A program made the translations under genes and the position numbers. DNA of 64,000 bases from Micromonospora sp. M71_S20 (lineage in GTDB: Bacteria > Actinomycetota > Actinomycetes > Mycobacteriales > Micromonosporaceae): assembly GCF_003664255.1 (NCBI RefSeq), contig NZ_RCCV01000002.1, forward strand, positions 746,501 to 810,500. The letters run 5' to 3'. Of this stretch, positions 52,813 to 61,728 are shown one piece after another (position 1 is the first letter of the stretch; every line of letters begins with the position of its first letter). The notes under the pieces were generated by a model. It had not been told where the DNA came from. It saw nothing but the letters and a program-made list of their open reading frames with translations, and did not search any database.

Positions 52813-53466
52813 ATGCGGATCGTGATCGCGGACGACGCGGTGCTGCTCCGGGAGGGGCTGGTACGGCTGCTCACCGAGCGCGGGCACGAGGTGGTGGCCG
52901 CCGTGGCCGACGGCGACGCGCTGGTGGTGGCGGTGGTGGCCCACCGGCCCGACGTGTCGATCGTCGACGTCCGGATGCCGCCCTCGCACACCGACGAGGG
53001 GCTCCGCGCGGCGGTGGAGGCCCGCCGGCTGGTGCCCCGCACCCCGATCCTGGTCCTCTCCCAGTACGTCGAGGTGTCGTACGCCGACGACCTGCTCGCC
53101 ACCACCGGCGGCGGCGGGGGCGGCATCGGCTACCTGCTCAAGGACCGGGTGGCCGCGATCGACGAGTTCCTCGACGCGCTGGACCGGGTGGCCGGCGGCG
53201 GGACGGTGCTCGACCCCGAGGTGGTCGGCCAGCTCTTCGCCCGGCGTCGGCGCGACGACCCGCTGCGCGAGCTGACCCCGCGCGAACGGGAGGTGCTCGC
53301 GCTGATGGCCGAGGGCCGCTCCAACACGGCGATCGCCCGGACCCTGGTGGTCACCGACGGCGCCGTCGAGAAGCACGTCCGGAACATCTTCACCAAGCTC
53401 CAGCTCCCGCCCGACACGGAGCAGCACCGGCGGGTCCTGGCCGTGCTGGCCTACCTGCGCAACTGA
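52813..53466 (+). CDS. NarL/LuxR-family response regulator
   Basis: A 217-residue regulator: IVIADDAVLLREG, phospho-Asp in VSIVDVRMPPSHTDEG, YLLKDRV, and an HTH with LTPREREVLALMAEG and DGAVEKHVRNIFTKL. It is partnered with the upstream kinase. Convergent with the HAD hydrolase gene, with 109 bp of unremarkable GC-rich sequence between. Confidence 0.93.
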   Translation: MRIVIADDAVLLREGLVRLLTERGHEVVAAVADGDALVVAVVAHRPDVSIVDVRMPPSHTDEGLRAAVEARRLVPRTPILVLSQYVEVSYADDLLATTGGGGGGIGYLLKDRVAAIDEFLDALDRVAGGGTVLDPEVVGQLFARRRRDDPLRELTPREREVLALMAEGRSNTAIARTLVVTDGAVEKHVRNIFTKLQLPPDTEQHRRVLAVLAYLRN

Positions 53467-53575
53467 CCGGACGCCCGGCGCGACGCCCCGCGGCCGACGC
53501 CGGTGCCTCCGTCCCGACCCGGACCCGACGCCACCTGCCGACCCCGCCGACCCGCACCGCGCCCGCCCCGACCGG

Positions 53576-54226
53576 TCAGGGCAGCGTGGCCGCCAGGCTC
53601 ACCGCCTCGCTGAGGGTGTCGGCGACCGGGTGGCCGGAGGCGCGCAGCCGTGCCGCGTCGGTGAACCCGCCGGTGTAGAGGACGGCGCGGCCCCCGACCG
53701 ACACGGCGGCGTCGGCGTCGTCGACGGAGTCCCCGATCAGCACCACGTCCCGGCCGTCCACGCCCAGTTCCGTCAGGTGCCGCCGGAGGGACTCGGCCTT
53801 GCGGTCCCCGCCGACGCTCGCCCGCAGCCCGTCCACCCGGACGAAGCGCCCGGTGAGGCCGTACGTGTGCACGGTCGGCACCAGTTCCTCGTGGAACCAC
53901 ATGGACAGCAGGGACTGGCTGCCCGGCCAGGCCGCCATCGCGTCGGTGGCGTCGTGCGCCAGCGCACAGGTCGTCAGCCCGGTGCGGTACGCGTCGTGGA
54001 AGATCCGGTCCAGCCGGCCGAACGCGTCGTCGTCGACCGCCCGGCCGAGCACCTCCGCGTAGTAGTCGGCGATCGGCCGGCGGAACCGCACCCGGTGCTC
54101 GTCGGCGGTCACGGCGGGCCCGCCGACGCTGGCGAAGGCGGCGTTGGTGCAATCGACCACCAGGCTCAGGTCGTTGAGCAGGGTGCCGTTCCAGTCCCAC
54201 ACCAGGTGGTTGCGCGCAGGGGTCAT
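53576..54226 (-). CDS. HAD-superfamily hydrolase
   Basis: A 216-residue phosphatase-like protein. Motif I is WDWNGTLLND (Asp nucleophile), motif II lies in the LSMWF segment, and motif III/IV GDRKAES and IGDSVDDADAA bind Mg2+. The cap is C1-type and resembles phosphoglycolate phosphatases. Downstream of the glutaredoxin-like gene by 22 bp, so same transcript. Substrate not evident. Confidence 0.85.
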   Translation of the reverse strand: MTPARNHLVWDWNGTLLNDLSLVVDCTNAAFASVGGPAVTADEHRVRFRRPIADYYAEVLGRAVDDDAFGRLDRIFHDAYRTGLTTCALAHDATDAMAAWPGSQSLLSMWFHEELVPTVHTYGLTGRFVRVDGLRASVGGDRKAESLRRHLTELGVDGRDVVLIGDSVDDADAAVSVGGRAVLYTGGFTDAARLRASGHPVADTLSEAVSLAATLP

Positions 54227-54248
54227 CGGAGCACCCTAACGCCTGATG

Positions 54249-54500
54249 TCACAGCTGCGGCGTGGTCAGGTCCCGCAGCAGCCGCTCCTCCTCCACCCGC
54301 CAGTAGCCGTGCTCCTTGCCGTCGAGCAGCACCACGGGCAGCCGGTCGCCGTACTCGCGTTCCAGCTCGATGTCGTCGGTGACGTCCTTCTCGGTCCACC
54401 GGTCCCCGGTGACCGCCACCACCCGGTCCAGCGCCAGTTTCGCCTCGTCGCAGAGGTGGCAGCCGGGGCGGGTGATCAGGGTGAGTCGGGGCTCACGCAT
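54249..54500 (-). CDS. Glutaredoxin-like protein
   Basis: An 83-residue thioredoxin-fold protein. CHLCDE gives a CxxC redox centre, and RLPVVLLDGKEHGYWRV contains the cis-Pro. ATG 54500 with GGAGA upstream; overlaps the ligase stop by 8 bp. In the Streptomyces rex/hem/bldN region a similar small thiol protein is present, consistent with a redox context. Confidence 0.85.
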   Translation of the reverse strand: MREPRLTLITRPGCHLCDEAKLALDRVVAVTGDRWTEKDVTDDIELEREYGDRLPVVLLDGKEHGYWRVEEERLLRDLTTPQL

Positions 54501-56226
54501 CGGTCTCCTCCGTCGTGCTGGCGCCGGCCGGGGCCGGCGGGCGGGTCTCCGGCGACGCCGCCGGGGACGGCACCGGGGCCGTCGGGGACGACGCCGTCCG
54601 GAGCAGGGTCTTGCGTACCTTGCCGATGACCGAGTGCGGCAACTCGTCGACGAACTCGACGGCGGTCGGGCACTTGAACCGGGCCAGGTTGCGGGCGCAG
54701 TGGGCGAGCAACTCCTCACCGGTCACCGGACGCCCCGGTGCCGGCACCACGTACGCCCGGACAGTCTCGCCGGTCCGCGGGTGCGGCACACCCAGTACCG
54801 CCGACTCGGCCACCCCCGGGTGCGCGGAGAGCACCAGCTCGACCTCGTGCGGGTACACGTTGAACCCGTTGACCAGGATCAGCTCGCCGATCCGGTCCAC
54901 CAGGAAGAGGCCGCCGTCGGAGTCGGCGTACGCCACGTCGCCGGTGGCCCACCAGCCGTCGGCGTCCGGGCCGCCCCGGCCGTCCGGCCAGTAGCCGGAG
55001 AAGACGTTCGCCCCGCGCACCACGACCTGGCCCGGATCGGTGCCCGGCGTGCCGTCGGAGAGGTCGAGCTCGTCGGCGTCGTCGTCCGGCTCGGCCACGC
55101 CGTCGCGCCACAGGTCGACCCCGTCCGTCCCGACCAGACGCAGCTCGACGCCGGGCAGCGGCCGGCCGATGGAGCCGGCCTTCGGCTCCCCGCCGACCAG
55201 GGTGGAGGTCAGCACCGGCGCGGTCTCGGTCAGGCCGTACCCGACGTGCACCGGGCGACCGGCGACCTCGGCGAAGCGCGCCGCGACGGCCGGCTCCAGC
55301 GGCGCCGCGCCGCAGACCACGACCCGGACCGACGTCGTCGCCGCGGCGAGGGCGGCGGCGTCCGCCGTGGACCAGGCGGCCACCATCGACGGTACGCCGA
55401 CCAGCACGGTGACCCGGTGCCGGGCGATCACGGCCAGCCCCGCGTCGGCACCGAGGTCGTCGACCAGCACCCCGGTAGCGCCATGGTGGACGACCGCGCC
55501 CAGCCCCGCGTTCAGCCCGTACGCGTGGAACAGCGGTAGCGCCAGCAGCACGGTGTCGTCCGGGCCGACGACGGACGGGTCGATGCGGCCGACCTGCTCG
55601 TGGTTGGCCGCCAGCGCCCGGTGCGTCAGCATCGCGCCCTTCGGGCGTCCCTCGGTGCCGGACGTGTAGAGCAGCAGCGCCAGGTCTTCGCCGCCCCGGT
55701 CGGGGAACGGGTGACCGGCGTCGGCCACCGGCGGCGCGGTGTGCACGGCGACGAGCGCGGGCAGGTCCCCGGCGGCGTCGGCGACCAGGTCGCGCACCCG
55801 CTCGGTGCCGATCAGCACCGAGGCGCCGGAGTCGGCCAGCACGTGCCGCAGCTCGGGGGCGGTGAGGCCGGGGTTGACCGGCACCGCGACCAGCCCGGCG
55901 CGCAGCGCGGCCAGGCAGCTCACCACGAAGTCCGGCGAGTTGCCGAGCGCGACGGCGATCCGGGGCGGGTGCGGGTCGGCGGTCCCCGGCGTCGGGCCGG
56001 GCCCGGCGGGTCGCGCCCCGGTCAGGGCCGCCAGGGCGTGGGCGGTGGCCGTCACCGAGGCGTCCAGTTCGGACCAGGTCATGGTCCGCTCGCGCCAGTG
56101 CAGCGCGGGTCGGTCGCCGTGGGCGGCGGCCGCCCGGTGAAGCCGCTCGACGAGGGTCGAGGCGGAGCTGTCGGTTGCGTCCTGCACGGTGGCTGAGTCT
56201 GGCACAGCGCGGGGCCTGCGGGCCAT
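54493..56226 (-). CDS. AMP-dependent acyl-CoA ligase (fatty-acid--CoA ligase family)
   Basis: About 577 residues. The AMP-binding signature is LLYTSGTEGRPKGAMLTH, with YGLTETAPVL, the ATP Asp in WWATGDVAYADSDG, the hinge DRIGELILVNG and the catalytic Lys in IGKVRKTLLRT. It would activate a carboxylic acid as acyl-AMP and acyl-CoA; chain length cannot be told. Starts at ATG 56226 or GTG 56187 are both open, neither with a good ribosome site. Last 30 residues are Pro/Ala-rich. First gene of a three-gene operon. Confidence 0.88.
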   Translation of the reverse strand: MARRPRAVPDSATVQDATDSSASTLVERLHRAAAAHGDRPALHWRERTMTWSELDASVTATAHALAALTGARPAGPGPTPGTADPHPPRIAVALGNSPDFVVSCLAALRAGLVAVPVNPGLTAPELRHVLADSGASVLIGTERVRDLVADAAGDLPALVAVHTAPPVADAGHPFPDRGGEDLALLLYTSGTEGRPKGAMLTHRALAANHEQVGRIDPSVVGPDDTVLLALPLFHAYGLNAGLGAVVHHGATGVLVDDLGADAGLAVIARHRVTVLVGVPSMVAAWSTADAAALAAATTSVRVVVCGAAPLEPAVAARFAEVAGRPVHVGYGLTETAPVLTSTLVGGEPKAGSIGRPLPGVELRLVGTDGVDLWRDGVAEPDDDADELDLSDGTPGTDPGQVVVRGANVFSGYWPDGRGGPDADGWWATGDVAYADSDGGLFLVDRIGELILVNGFNVYPHEVELVLSAHPGVAESAVLGVPHPRTGETVRAYVVPAPGRPVTGEELLAHCARNLARFKCPTAVEFVDELPHSVIGKVRKTLLRTASSPTAPVPSPAASPETRPPAPAGASTTEETDA

Positions 56227-56633
56227 GCCCGCCGGAGGCCGACCGGACACCCCGGCCGGCGGGAACGGCGGCCCGTACAAGTCCCGTCGACAGGACGACC
56301 GATGGTCGCGGGCGGGACGGAACCGGTCCCGTCCACAGGACACGCCGGGACGCGCCGGGCCCGCCGGACGGTCCTGGGTCGACACCCGCGCCGCCGGCCC
56401 GCCCGACCCCGCGAAGCGCGCGCTGACCTGGAATTTCATTCGCGACCACGCGGCAATCCGAAAGTCAACCGCACACGACGGACAACCGGTCCGCCAGGTG
56501 TGCGACGCGACGGGAAATACTTCCGCCCTGTGTAACGGACTTGCCACGCGTGGGTGACGTTGGCCCTATCATCACTCGGGTCGGCTCACCCCATTTGCCG
56601 TGAGTCGACACCCCTCAGCCCGAGGAGGCCCCC
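56227..56633. promoter_or_regulatory. bldN promoter region with palindromes
   Basis: About 400 bp between divergent genes. CGCACAC (56470-56476) pairs with GTGTGCG (56498-56504) and, inside, CGGAC pairs with GTCCG, a 35-bp nested palindrome. CCACGCGTGG (56544-56553) is a perfect 10-bp palindrome. TATCAT at about 56567-56572 could be a -10 element roughly 60 bp before the small ORF. I could not find a convincing BldD box. No gene seen. Confidence 0.45.
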
Positions 56634-56783
56634 GTGCCTGTGAGCGCATTGGACCAGCACCTCAAGGGGATCTGCCGCCCGTCGGCACACCCCGAGCCAG
56701 CCCTGCCCGGCCCTGCCGGCCGGGCCACGACGGCGACGCGCCGACCGGCGTGGTCGGCCGGCGGGACGGAGGCGGCGCGGTGA
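56634..56783 (+). CDS. 49-residue small ORF translationally coupled to bldN
   Basis: GTG 56634 follows the strong ribosome site GAGGAGG. The product MPVSALDQHLKGICRPSAHP then turns Pro/Ala/Arg-rich. Its TGA (56781-56783) overlaps bldN's GTG by 3 bp, and bldN's own GGAGG lies inside its last codons. About 88% of third codon positions are G or C. It could be a real peptide, a leader that gates bldN translation, or an artefact. Confidence 0.5.
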   Translation: MPVSALDQHLKGICRPSAHPEPALPGPAGRATTATRRPAWSAGGTEAAR

Positions 56784-57739
56784 CCACCTTCGGATACGCG
56801 GAACGGCCGGCCGGCCTGACCAACCCGGCAATCCGCGGGCCGCTCAACGAACGGCCCGCCGCCCGGAATCCGCTGGACGACACGGGCAGCCTCGCCGTCC
56901 GGGGGGAGGGCACGTCGAGCCGGACCCGCAGCCGGCCACACCAGAACGAACCACCGCCGCGCTCCGCGACACCGGGCGGCAACGCCAAGCCGGCCGGCGG
57001 TCGGGTCGCCGTCCCCGCCCGGCCCACCATGCCGGCGCAGGGCCGCCGCACCACGGAGCCGGCCAAGGCGCCCGACGAGTCGGGCGCGGAGACGGCGGTC
57101 ATCCCGGCGGTGCCGGCCGCCGCCGCGCCGGTCAACACCTCGACGGGCTTCCCCAGCCGTCCGGACCCGTCCGACCCCGCCACCGAGGTCTGGGGGCTGG
57201 TCGAGCGGGCCCAGGCCGGCGAGTCCGAGGCGTTCGGGCTGATCTACGACCGGTACGTCGACACCGTGTTCCGGTTCGTCTACTTCCGGGTGGGCAACCG
57301 GCAACTCGCCGAGGACCTCACCTCCGACACCTTCCTGCGCGCCCTCAAGCGGATCGGCAGCTTCACCTGGCAGGGGCGCGACCTGGGCGCCTGGCTGGTC
57401 ACCATCGCCCGGAACCTGGTGGCGGACCACTTCAAGTCCGGCCGCTACCGGCTGGAGGTCACCACCGGGGACGTGCTGGACGCCGACCGCGAGGACCGGG
57501 GCCCGGAGGGCAGCCCGGAGGCGGCGGTCGTCGAGCACATCACCAACGTGGCCCTGCTCAGCGCCGTCAAGCAGCTCAACCCGGAGCAGCAGGAGTGCAT
57601 CGTGCTCCGCTTCCTGCAGGGCTTCTCTGTGGCCGAGACGGCCCGCACGATGGGCAAGAACGAGGGCGCGATCAAGGCGCTCCAGTACCGCGCGGTACGC
57701 GCCCTGGCCCGGCTGCTGCCCGACGGCTTCCAACCGTAG
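56780..57739 (+). CDS. bldN: ECF sigma factor BldN
   Basis: A 319-residue sigma factor with a 145-residue disordered N-terminal extension (Pro/Ala/Arg-rich) before region 2: VERAQAGESEAFGLIYDRYVDTVFRFVYFRVGN, EDLTSDTFLRALKRI and WQGRDLGAWLVTIARNLV. Region 4 has LNPEQQECIVLRFLQGFSVAETARTMGKNEGAIKALQYRAVRALA. This closely follows Streptomyces BldN, which is made with an N-terminal extension that is removed. BldN drives aerial-development genes there. GTG 56780 has GGAGG seven bases before. The anti-sigma RsbN follows. Confidence 0.9.
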   Translation: MTTFGYAERPAGLTNPAIRGPLNERPAARNPLDDTGSLAVRGEGTSSRTRSRPHQNEPPPRSATPGGNAKPAGGRVAVPARPTMPAQGRRTTEPAKAPDESGAETAVIPAVPAAAAPVNTSTGFPSRPDPSDPATEVWGLVERAQAGESEAFGLIYDRYVDTVFRFVYFRVGNRQLAEDLTSDTFLRALKRIGSFTWQGRDLGAWLVTIARNLVADHFKSGRYRLEVTTGDVLDADREDRGPEGSPEAAVVEHITNVALLSAVKQLNPEQQECIVLRFLQGFSVAETARTMGKNEGAIKALQYRAVRALARLLPDGFQP

Positions 57740-57761
57740 TCCCGGCCGAAGGAACGCCGTG

Positions 57762-57773
57762 CATCGATCGATG
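57762..57773. promoter_or_regulatory. Palindrome between bldN and rsbN
   Basis: CATCGATCGATG is a perfect 12-bp palindrome, extendable to 18 bp with one mismatch pair. A second imperfect palindrome ATCAC-N5-GTGAT lies near 57811-57825. They sit in the 288-bp gap, which probably carries the rsbN promoter. Confidence 0.5.
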
Positions 57774-58027
57774 TACGCGCAGCTCCGTGCCGTCGCACCC
57801 CCGTGACAGCGATCACTTTGCGTGATTTCGCCTCCGCCGGCCCCGTAACCCATGTCCGGTGCGGACCGTTTCTCCGGGTGCGACCGGTGGTGGCCCCGGC
57901 ATCCCCCGGGCCCCCGAGGCCCGGCAGCGCGGCCGGCCACGACCTTCGTCCGTGGTGTCACGCCGTCACCGGTCGCTGTCGAAGACAGCGGCCGACCGGC
58001 CGCGACCAGCGAGAGGAGGTGCCCGCG

Positions 58028-58912
58028 GTGGACAGCAACCTCTTCTCCCGTCGGCGCGCGGAGCGCTTCGCGCAGCTTCTCGACGAGGCCAACGGGGGCC
58101 GGCGACACCACGTCCGTTCCCGGGCCGACGACCAGTTGGCCGCGCTCGTCGCGGTGGGTCAGCGGCTGCCCGCCGCCCCGCCCGCCGTGGAGGTGGACCC
58201 GGAGTTCCGGACGGGACTGCGGGCCATGCTGCTGGCCACGGCCGAGCGCGAGGGCATCGGTGCCCCGGCCGCCGTCACCGCCGAGCCGTCGTCCCGGCGC
58301 TCCGCCGCCGACGCCGGCCGCAACCGGCTGCTGCCGGCGGTGACCGCCCGCCGGGCCCGCGCCCGGGGCGCCATCCTGGTCGGCGTCGCGGCCGGCGCCG
58401 TCGCCCTCTCGGGGATCTCGGCCGCCAGCGAGAACGCCGTACCCGGTGACGCGCTGTACGGCATGAAGCGCTCCACCGAACGCGCCCAGCTCGCGCTGGC
58501 CAGCTCGGACGTCAGCCGGGGCCAGCTGTTCCTGGACTTCGCCCGTACCCGGCTCGCCGAGGCGGCCGCGCTGCGCGGGGACGAGGACGGCTTCAGCGCG
58601 GTGCTGGACGACATGGACGCCGACACCCGCCAGGGCGTACGCCTGCTGACCACCGCCGCGACGCAGCGCTCGGACCCGGCGGCCCTGGACGCGGTCAACT
58701 CCTTCCTCACCGGCCAGCGCCGGGCGGTCGGCGGGCTCCTCGACGACGCCAGCCGGGCCGAGCGCGACCGGACCCGCCGCTCGCTCGCCCTGCTCGACGC
58801 GGCCCGCAAGCGCTCCGACGCGCTGCGGGCGGCGATCGCCTGCGGCCGGTCCGCGCCCGTCGGCAGCGACGCCCTCGGCCCGGCCCCGGCCGCCTGCCCC
58901 GGCGACCGCTGA
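58028..58912 (+). CDS. rsbN: Anti-sigma factor RsbN-like, DUF5667 membrane protein
   Basis: A 294-residue protein. GTG 58028 has AGGAGGT upstream. The N-terminal cytosolic part (about residues 1-112; SRRRAERFAQLLDEANG) should bind BldN, a membrane helix lies near 113-133 (GAILVGVAAGAVALSGISAAS), and the outer DUF5667 domain follows (ENAVPGDALYGMKRSTERAQLAL). That is the order known for Streptomyces RsbN, encoded next to bldN. Confidence 0.85.
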   Translation: MDSNLFSRRRAERFAQLLDEANGGRRHHVRSRADDQLAALVAVGQRLPAAPPAVEVDPEFRTGLRAMLLATAEREGIGAPAAVTAEPSSRRSAADAGRNRLLPAVTARRARARGAILVGVAAGAVALSGISAASENAVPGDALYGMKRSTERAQLALASSDVSRGQLFLDFARTRLAEAAALRGDEDGFSAVLDDMDADTRQGVRLLTTAATQRSDPAALDAVNSFLTGQRRAVGGLLDDASRAERDRTRRSLALLDAARKRSDALRAAIACGRSAPVGSDALGPAPAACPGDR

Positions 58913-59038
58913 CCCGGTCTCGGCCGAACCGGCCGAGACGTCCGCGCCACACTTCTCCCCGTGGGCGGCCGTCCGCCACGCGCACCCGGCTACCCTCGCG
59001 GAAGCACACGTCGCGCCGGTCCAGCGGAGGGAGGTCGC

Positions 59039-59914
59039 GTGGCCCGCAGCCGCAAGGTGACCGTCAGCACCGACGCCCACGGTCACACCGCCGGCTGGGC
59101 GGAGACCGACTTCGCGCCCCTCGCTCCCCCGGAACCCGATCCGACCGCGGCGGCCTTCTTCGACGTCGACAACACGATGATGCGGGGCGCGTCGATCTAC
59201 TGGTTCGCCCGGGGCCTCGCCGCGCGCGACTACTTCACCACCACGGACCTGGCCCGGTTCGCCTGGCAGCAGCTGCGGTTCCGGCTGCTCGCCACCGAGC
59301 ACGCCGGCGACATGTCGCAGGCCAAGGAGGCCGCCCTCGCCTTCGTCGAGGGCTGGCGGGTGGACGACGTGGAGCGCCTCGCGGAGGAGATCTTCGACGA
59401 GCTGATGGCGCCCCGGATCTGGGCCGGCACCCGCCAGCTCGCCCAGCGTCACCTGGACGCCGGCGAGCGGGTCTGGCTGGTCAGCGCCGCGCCGGTGGAG
59501 ATCGGCCGGGTGATCGCCGCACGGCTGGGCCTGACCGGCGCGGTCGGCACGGTCGCCGAGATCGTCGACGGCGCGTACACCGGCCGGCTGGTCGGCGACC
59601 TGATGCACGGCCCGGCCAAGGCGGAGGCGGTCACCCAGCTCGCCGCCGTCGAAGGGCTGGACCTGCGCCGTTGCACCGCCTACAGCGACTCGTGCAACGA
59701 CCTGCCGATGCTCTCCATGGTGGGCCGGGGCGTGGCGGTGAACCCGGACGCGGCCCTGTTCAAGGAGGCCCGGCAGCGCGGCTGGGACGTCCGCGACTTC
59801 CGCACCGGCCGCCGCGCCGTCAAGATCGCCGTACCGTCCACCGCGGCGGCCGGCCTGATCGCCGGGGCGGTCGGCGCCGGGCTGGCGCTGCACCGTCGCC
59901 GCCGCGACGGCTGA
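59039..59914 (+). CDS. HAD-IB family hydrolase with C-terminal membrane helix
   Basis: A 291-residue protein. GTG 59039 follows GGAGGGAGGTC. FFDVDNTMMRG (nucleophile Asp), VSAAPVEIG and YSDSCNDLPML are HAD-IB motifs, as in SerB-type phosphatases and CicA. The C-terminal segment (STAAAGLIAGAVGAGLALHRRRR) is a membrane anchor. Substrate unknown. In Streptomyces a HAD-IB gene also lies next to rsbN. Confidence 0.88.
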   Translation: MARSRKVTVSTDAHGHTAGWAETDFAPLAPPEPDPTAAAFFDVDNTMMRGASIYWFARGLAARDYFTTTDLARFAWQQLRFRLLATEHAGDMSQAKEAALAFVEGWRVDDVERLAEEIFDELMAPRIWAGTRQLAQRHLDAGERVWLVSAAPVEIGRVIAARLGLTGAVGTVAEIVDGAYTGRLVGDLMHGPAKAEAVTQLAAVEGLDLRRCTAYSDSCNDLPMLSMVGRGVAVNPDAALFKEARQRGWDVRDFRTGRRAVKIAVPSTAAAGLIAGAVGAGLALHRRRRDG

Positions 59915-59959
59915 GCGGGCCGTGTCCGGGCCGACCCGGTGCGGACGCCTCGACCCGCC

Positions 59960-60370
59960 TCAGTACGGGTAGCGGGCCGGGGCCGGAACGCCGCGCTGGC
60001 GCCGCAGCTCGACCGCCCGCCTCTCCTTGCGGATGATGGCCACGGCGTACCAGGTGAACGCAGCCGAAACCAGCGCCAGCGGGACGGCTCCCCAGAAGGG
60101 CCGGCCCTGCGCCCACGAGATGGGCAACGTCAGCGCCAGGATCACGGTGAACGCGGTGAACACGACGGCGAGGACTCGCAGCCCGCCCACGGTACGCACC
60201 ATGACGCCTGGTCCGCCCCCGACGAAGCCGACCTCCTCCGGCCGGTACAGGGTCAACTCCCCGTCGACGGTGCGCATCAGACGCCACGCCTCCCCGCGCT
60301 CCCGAAGACGTTGGTACTCGGCTCGGGCGGCCTCGTCGCGAGCCGCCCGTCCGGCGTCGTCTGCGGTCAC
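59960..60370 (-). CDS. Small membrane protein of unknown function
   Basis: A 136-residue protein from GTG 60370 (GGAAGG about ten bases upstream). An acidic, helical N-terminus (DDAGRAARDEAARAEYQRLRERG) precedes two hydrophobic segments (LRVLAVVFTAFTVILALTLPI and PFWGAVPLALVSAAFTWYAVAI) and a basic tail. I do not recognise the family. Between it and the next gene lies 248 bp of unremarkable sequence. Confidence 0.65.
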   Translation of the reverse strand: MTADDAGRAARDEAARAEYQRLRERGEAWRLMRTVDGELTLYRPEEVGFVGGGPGVMVRTVGGLRVLAVVFTAFTVILALTLPISWAQGRPFWGAVPLALVSAAFTWYAVAIIRKERRAVELRRQRGVPAPARYPY

Positions 60371-60618
60371 CGTCTCAGTCCTTCCGCCACCGGTGGCGCC
60401 TCTCGGTCGGCCCACCTCGCTCGGCACGCCCGCAGGCTGGGCGTATGCGAACCAACTGTGTCACGGGCTGCCTCCACGGCCGCCCGGCAGTGAGAGCAGC
60501 CACACCAAGGTCCGGATCGAGGTGTGCCGGGCAGGCGCCGGGGCAGCAGCGCTGCGACCAGTACGGGCAGCGTCCGGCTACGCGCCGTCCCCGACGACCG
60601 GGATCCGCGAGACGGGAC

Positions 60619-61728
60619 CTAGGGGCCGAACGGGTCGGGGCGCCGCTCCAGCAACTGGTGCAGGGTCTGCTGGATGGTCTCCCGCACCTGGTCCGCGAGG
60701 TTGAACACGACCAGCGGGTCGTCGGCGGAGTCGATCAGGTGCGCGGTGGGGATCGGCGGGCAGAACTCGATCAGCCACTTGCTCGGCAGCGGCACCATGC
60801 CGAGCGGCCCCAGCAGGGGGAAGGTCGGCGTGACCGGGAAGTAGGGCAGCTTGAGCAGCCGCGCCAGGGGCTTGATGTCGGCGAGCATCGGATAGATCTC
60901 CTCGCCGCCGACGATGGCGACCGGCACGATCGGCGTGCCGGTGCGCAGCGCCGCCGAGACGAACCCGCCCCGGCCGAAGCGTTGCAGCTTGTAGCGCTCG
61001 GAGTAGAGCTTGCCGATGCCCTTGAAGCCCTCGGGGAAGACGCCGACCAGCTCGCCGTTGCCGAGCAGCCGCTCGGCGTCCGGGTTGCAGGCGACCGTCC
61101 CGCCGGTCTTGCGGGCGAGCTCGGAGACCACCGGCATCCGGAAGACCAGGTCGGCGCCGAGCAGCCGCAGGTAGCGGCGGGCCGGGTGCTGGTCGTGCAG
61201 CGCGGCCGAGAGGATCAGCGCGTCCAGCGCCACGGTGCCGGAGTGGTTGCCCACCACCAGACCGGCGCCCTCGGCGGGCACGTGCTCCAGGCCGGTGACC
61301 TCGGTGCGGAACCAGTCCCGGTAGAGCATCCGCAGCAGCGGGTGGAAGACCGCCTCGGTGATCTCGGGATCGAAGCCGAACTCGTCGACCTCGTAGTCGC
61401 CGGAGAGCCGACGACGCAGGAACGCCAGGCCCCTGGCGACCTTGCGGTCCCAGTGGTCGCCGGGCCGGTCCGGCACCGCCGGCCCGTTGGGTCCCGTGCC
61501 GCCCGGCGCCCCGCCCGCCACGGTGGCCGGCTCGCCGGTGGCCCCGGGGTCGGGCTCGTCGACGGTGGCCGGCACGTCGCCCGCGACCGCCTCGTCGGTG
61601 GCGGACGTGTCGGGCTCGTCGGGCGTGCCGGGGTGGTGTCCGTTCGCCCGCGCGGGCTCCGCGTCCGGCGCAACCACGGTCAGCGGTACGTCGTAGCGGC
61701 CGTCGCGCCGCTCCTCCGGCCCGTTCAC
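60619..61728 (-). CDS. Lysophospholipid acyltransferase family protein (PlsC-like)
   Basis: A 369-residue protein. After an acidic, disordered N-terminus of about 95 residues comes the acyltransferase domain: NHSGTVALD (catalytic His and Asp), FVSAALRTGTPIVP and VGVFPEGFKG. It would acylate a glycerol-type phospholipid or similar acceptor. ATG 61728 overlaps the stop of the epimerase gene by 4 bp. Confidence 0.88.
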   Translation of the reverse strand: MNGPEERRDGRYDVPLTVVAPDAEPARANGHHPGTPDEPDTSATDEAVAGDVPATVDEPDPGATGEPATVAGGAPGGTGPNGPAVPDRPGDHWDRKVARGLAFLRRRLSGDYEVDEFGFDPEITEAVFHPLLRMLYRDWFRTEVTGLEHVPAEGAGLVVGNHSGTVALDALILSAALHDQHPARRYLRLLGADLVFRMPVVSELARKTGGTVACNPDAERLLGNGELVGVFPEGFKGIGKLYSERYKLQRFGRGGFVSAALRTGTPIVPVAIVGGEEIYPMLADIKPLARLLKLPYFPVTPTFPLLGPLGMVPLPSKWLIEFCPPIPTAHLIDSADDPLVVFNLADQVRETIQQTLHQLLERRPDPFGP

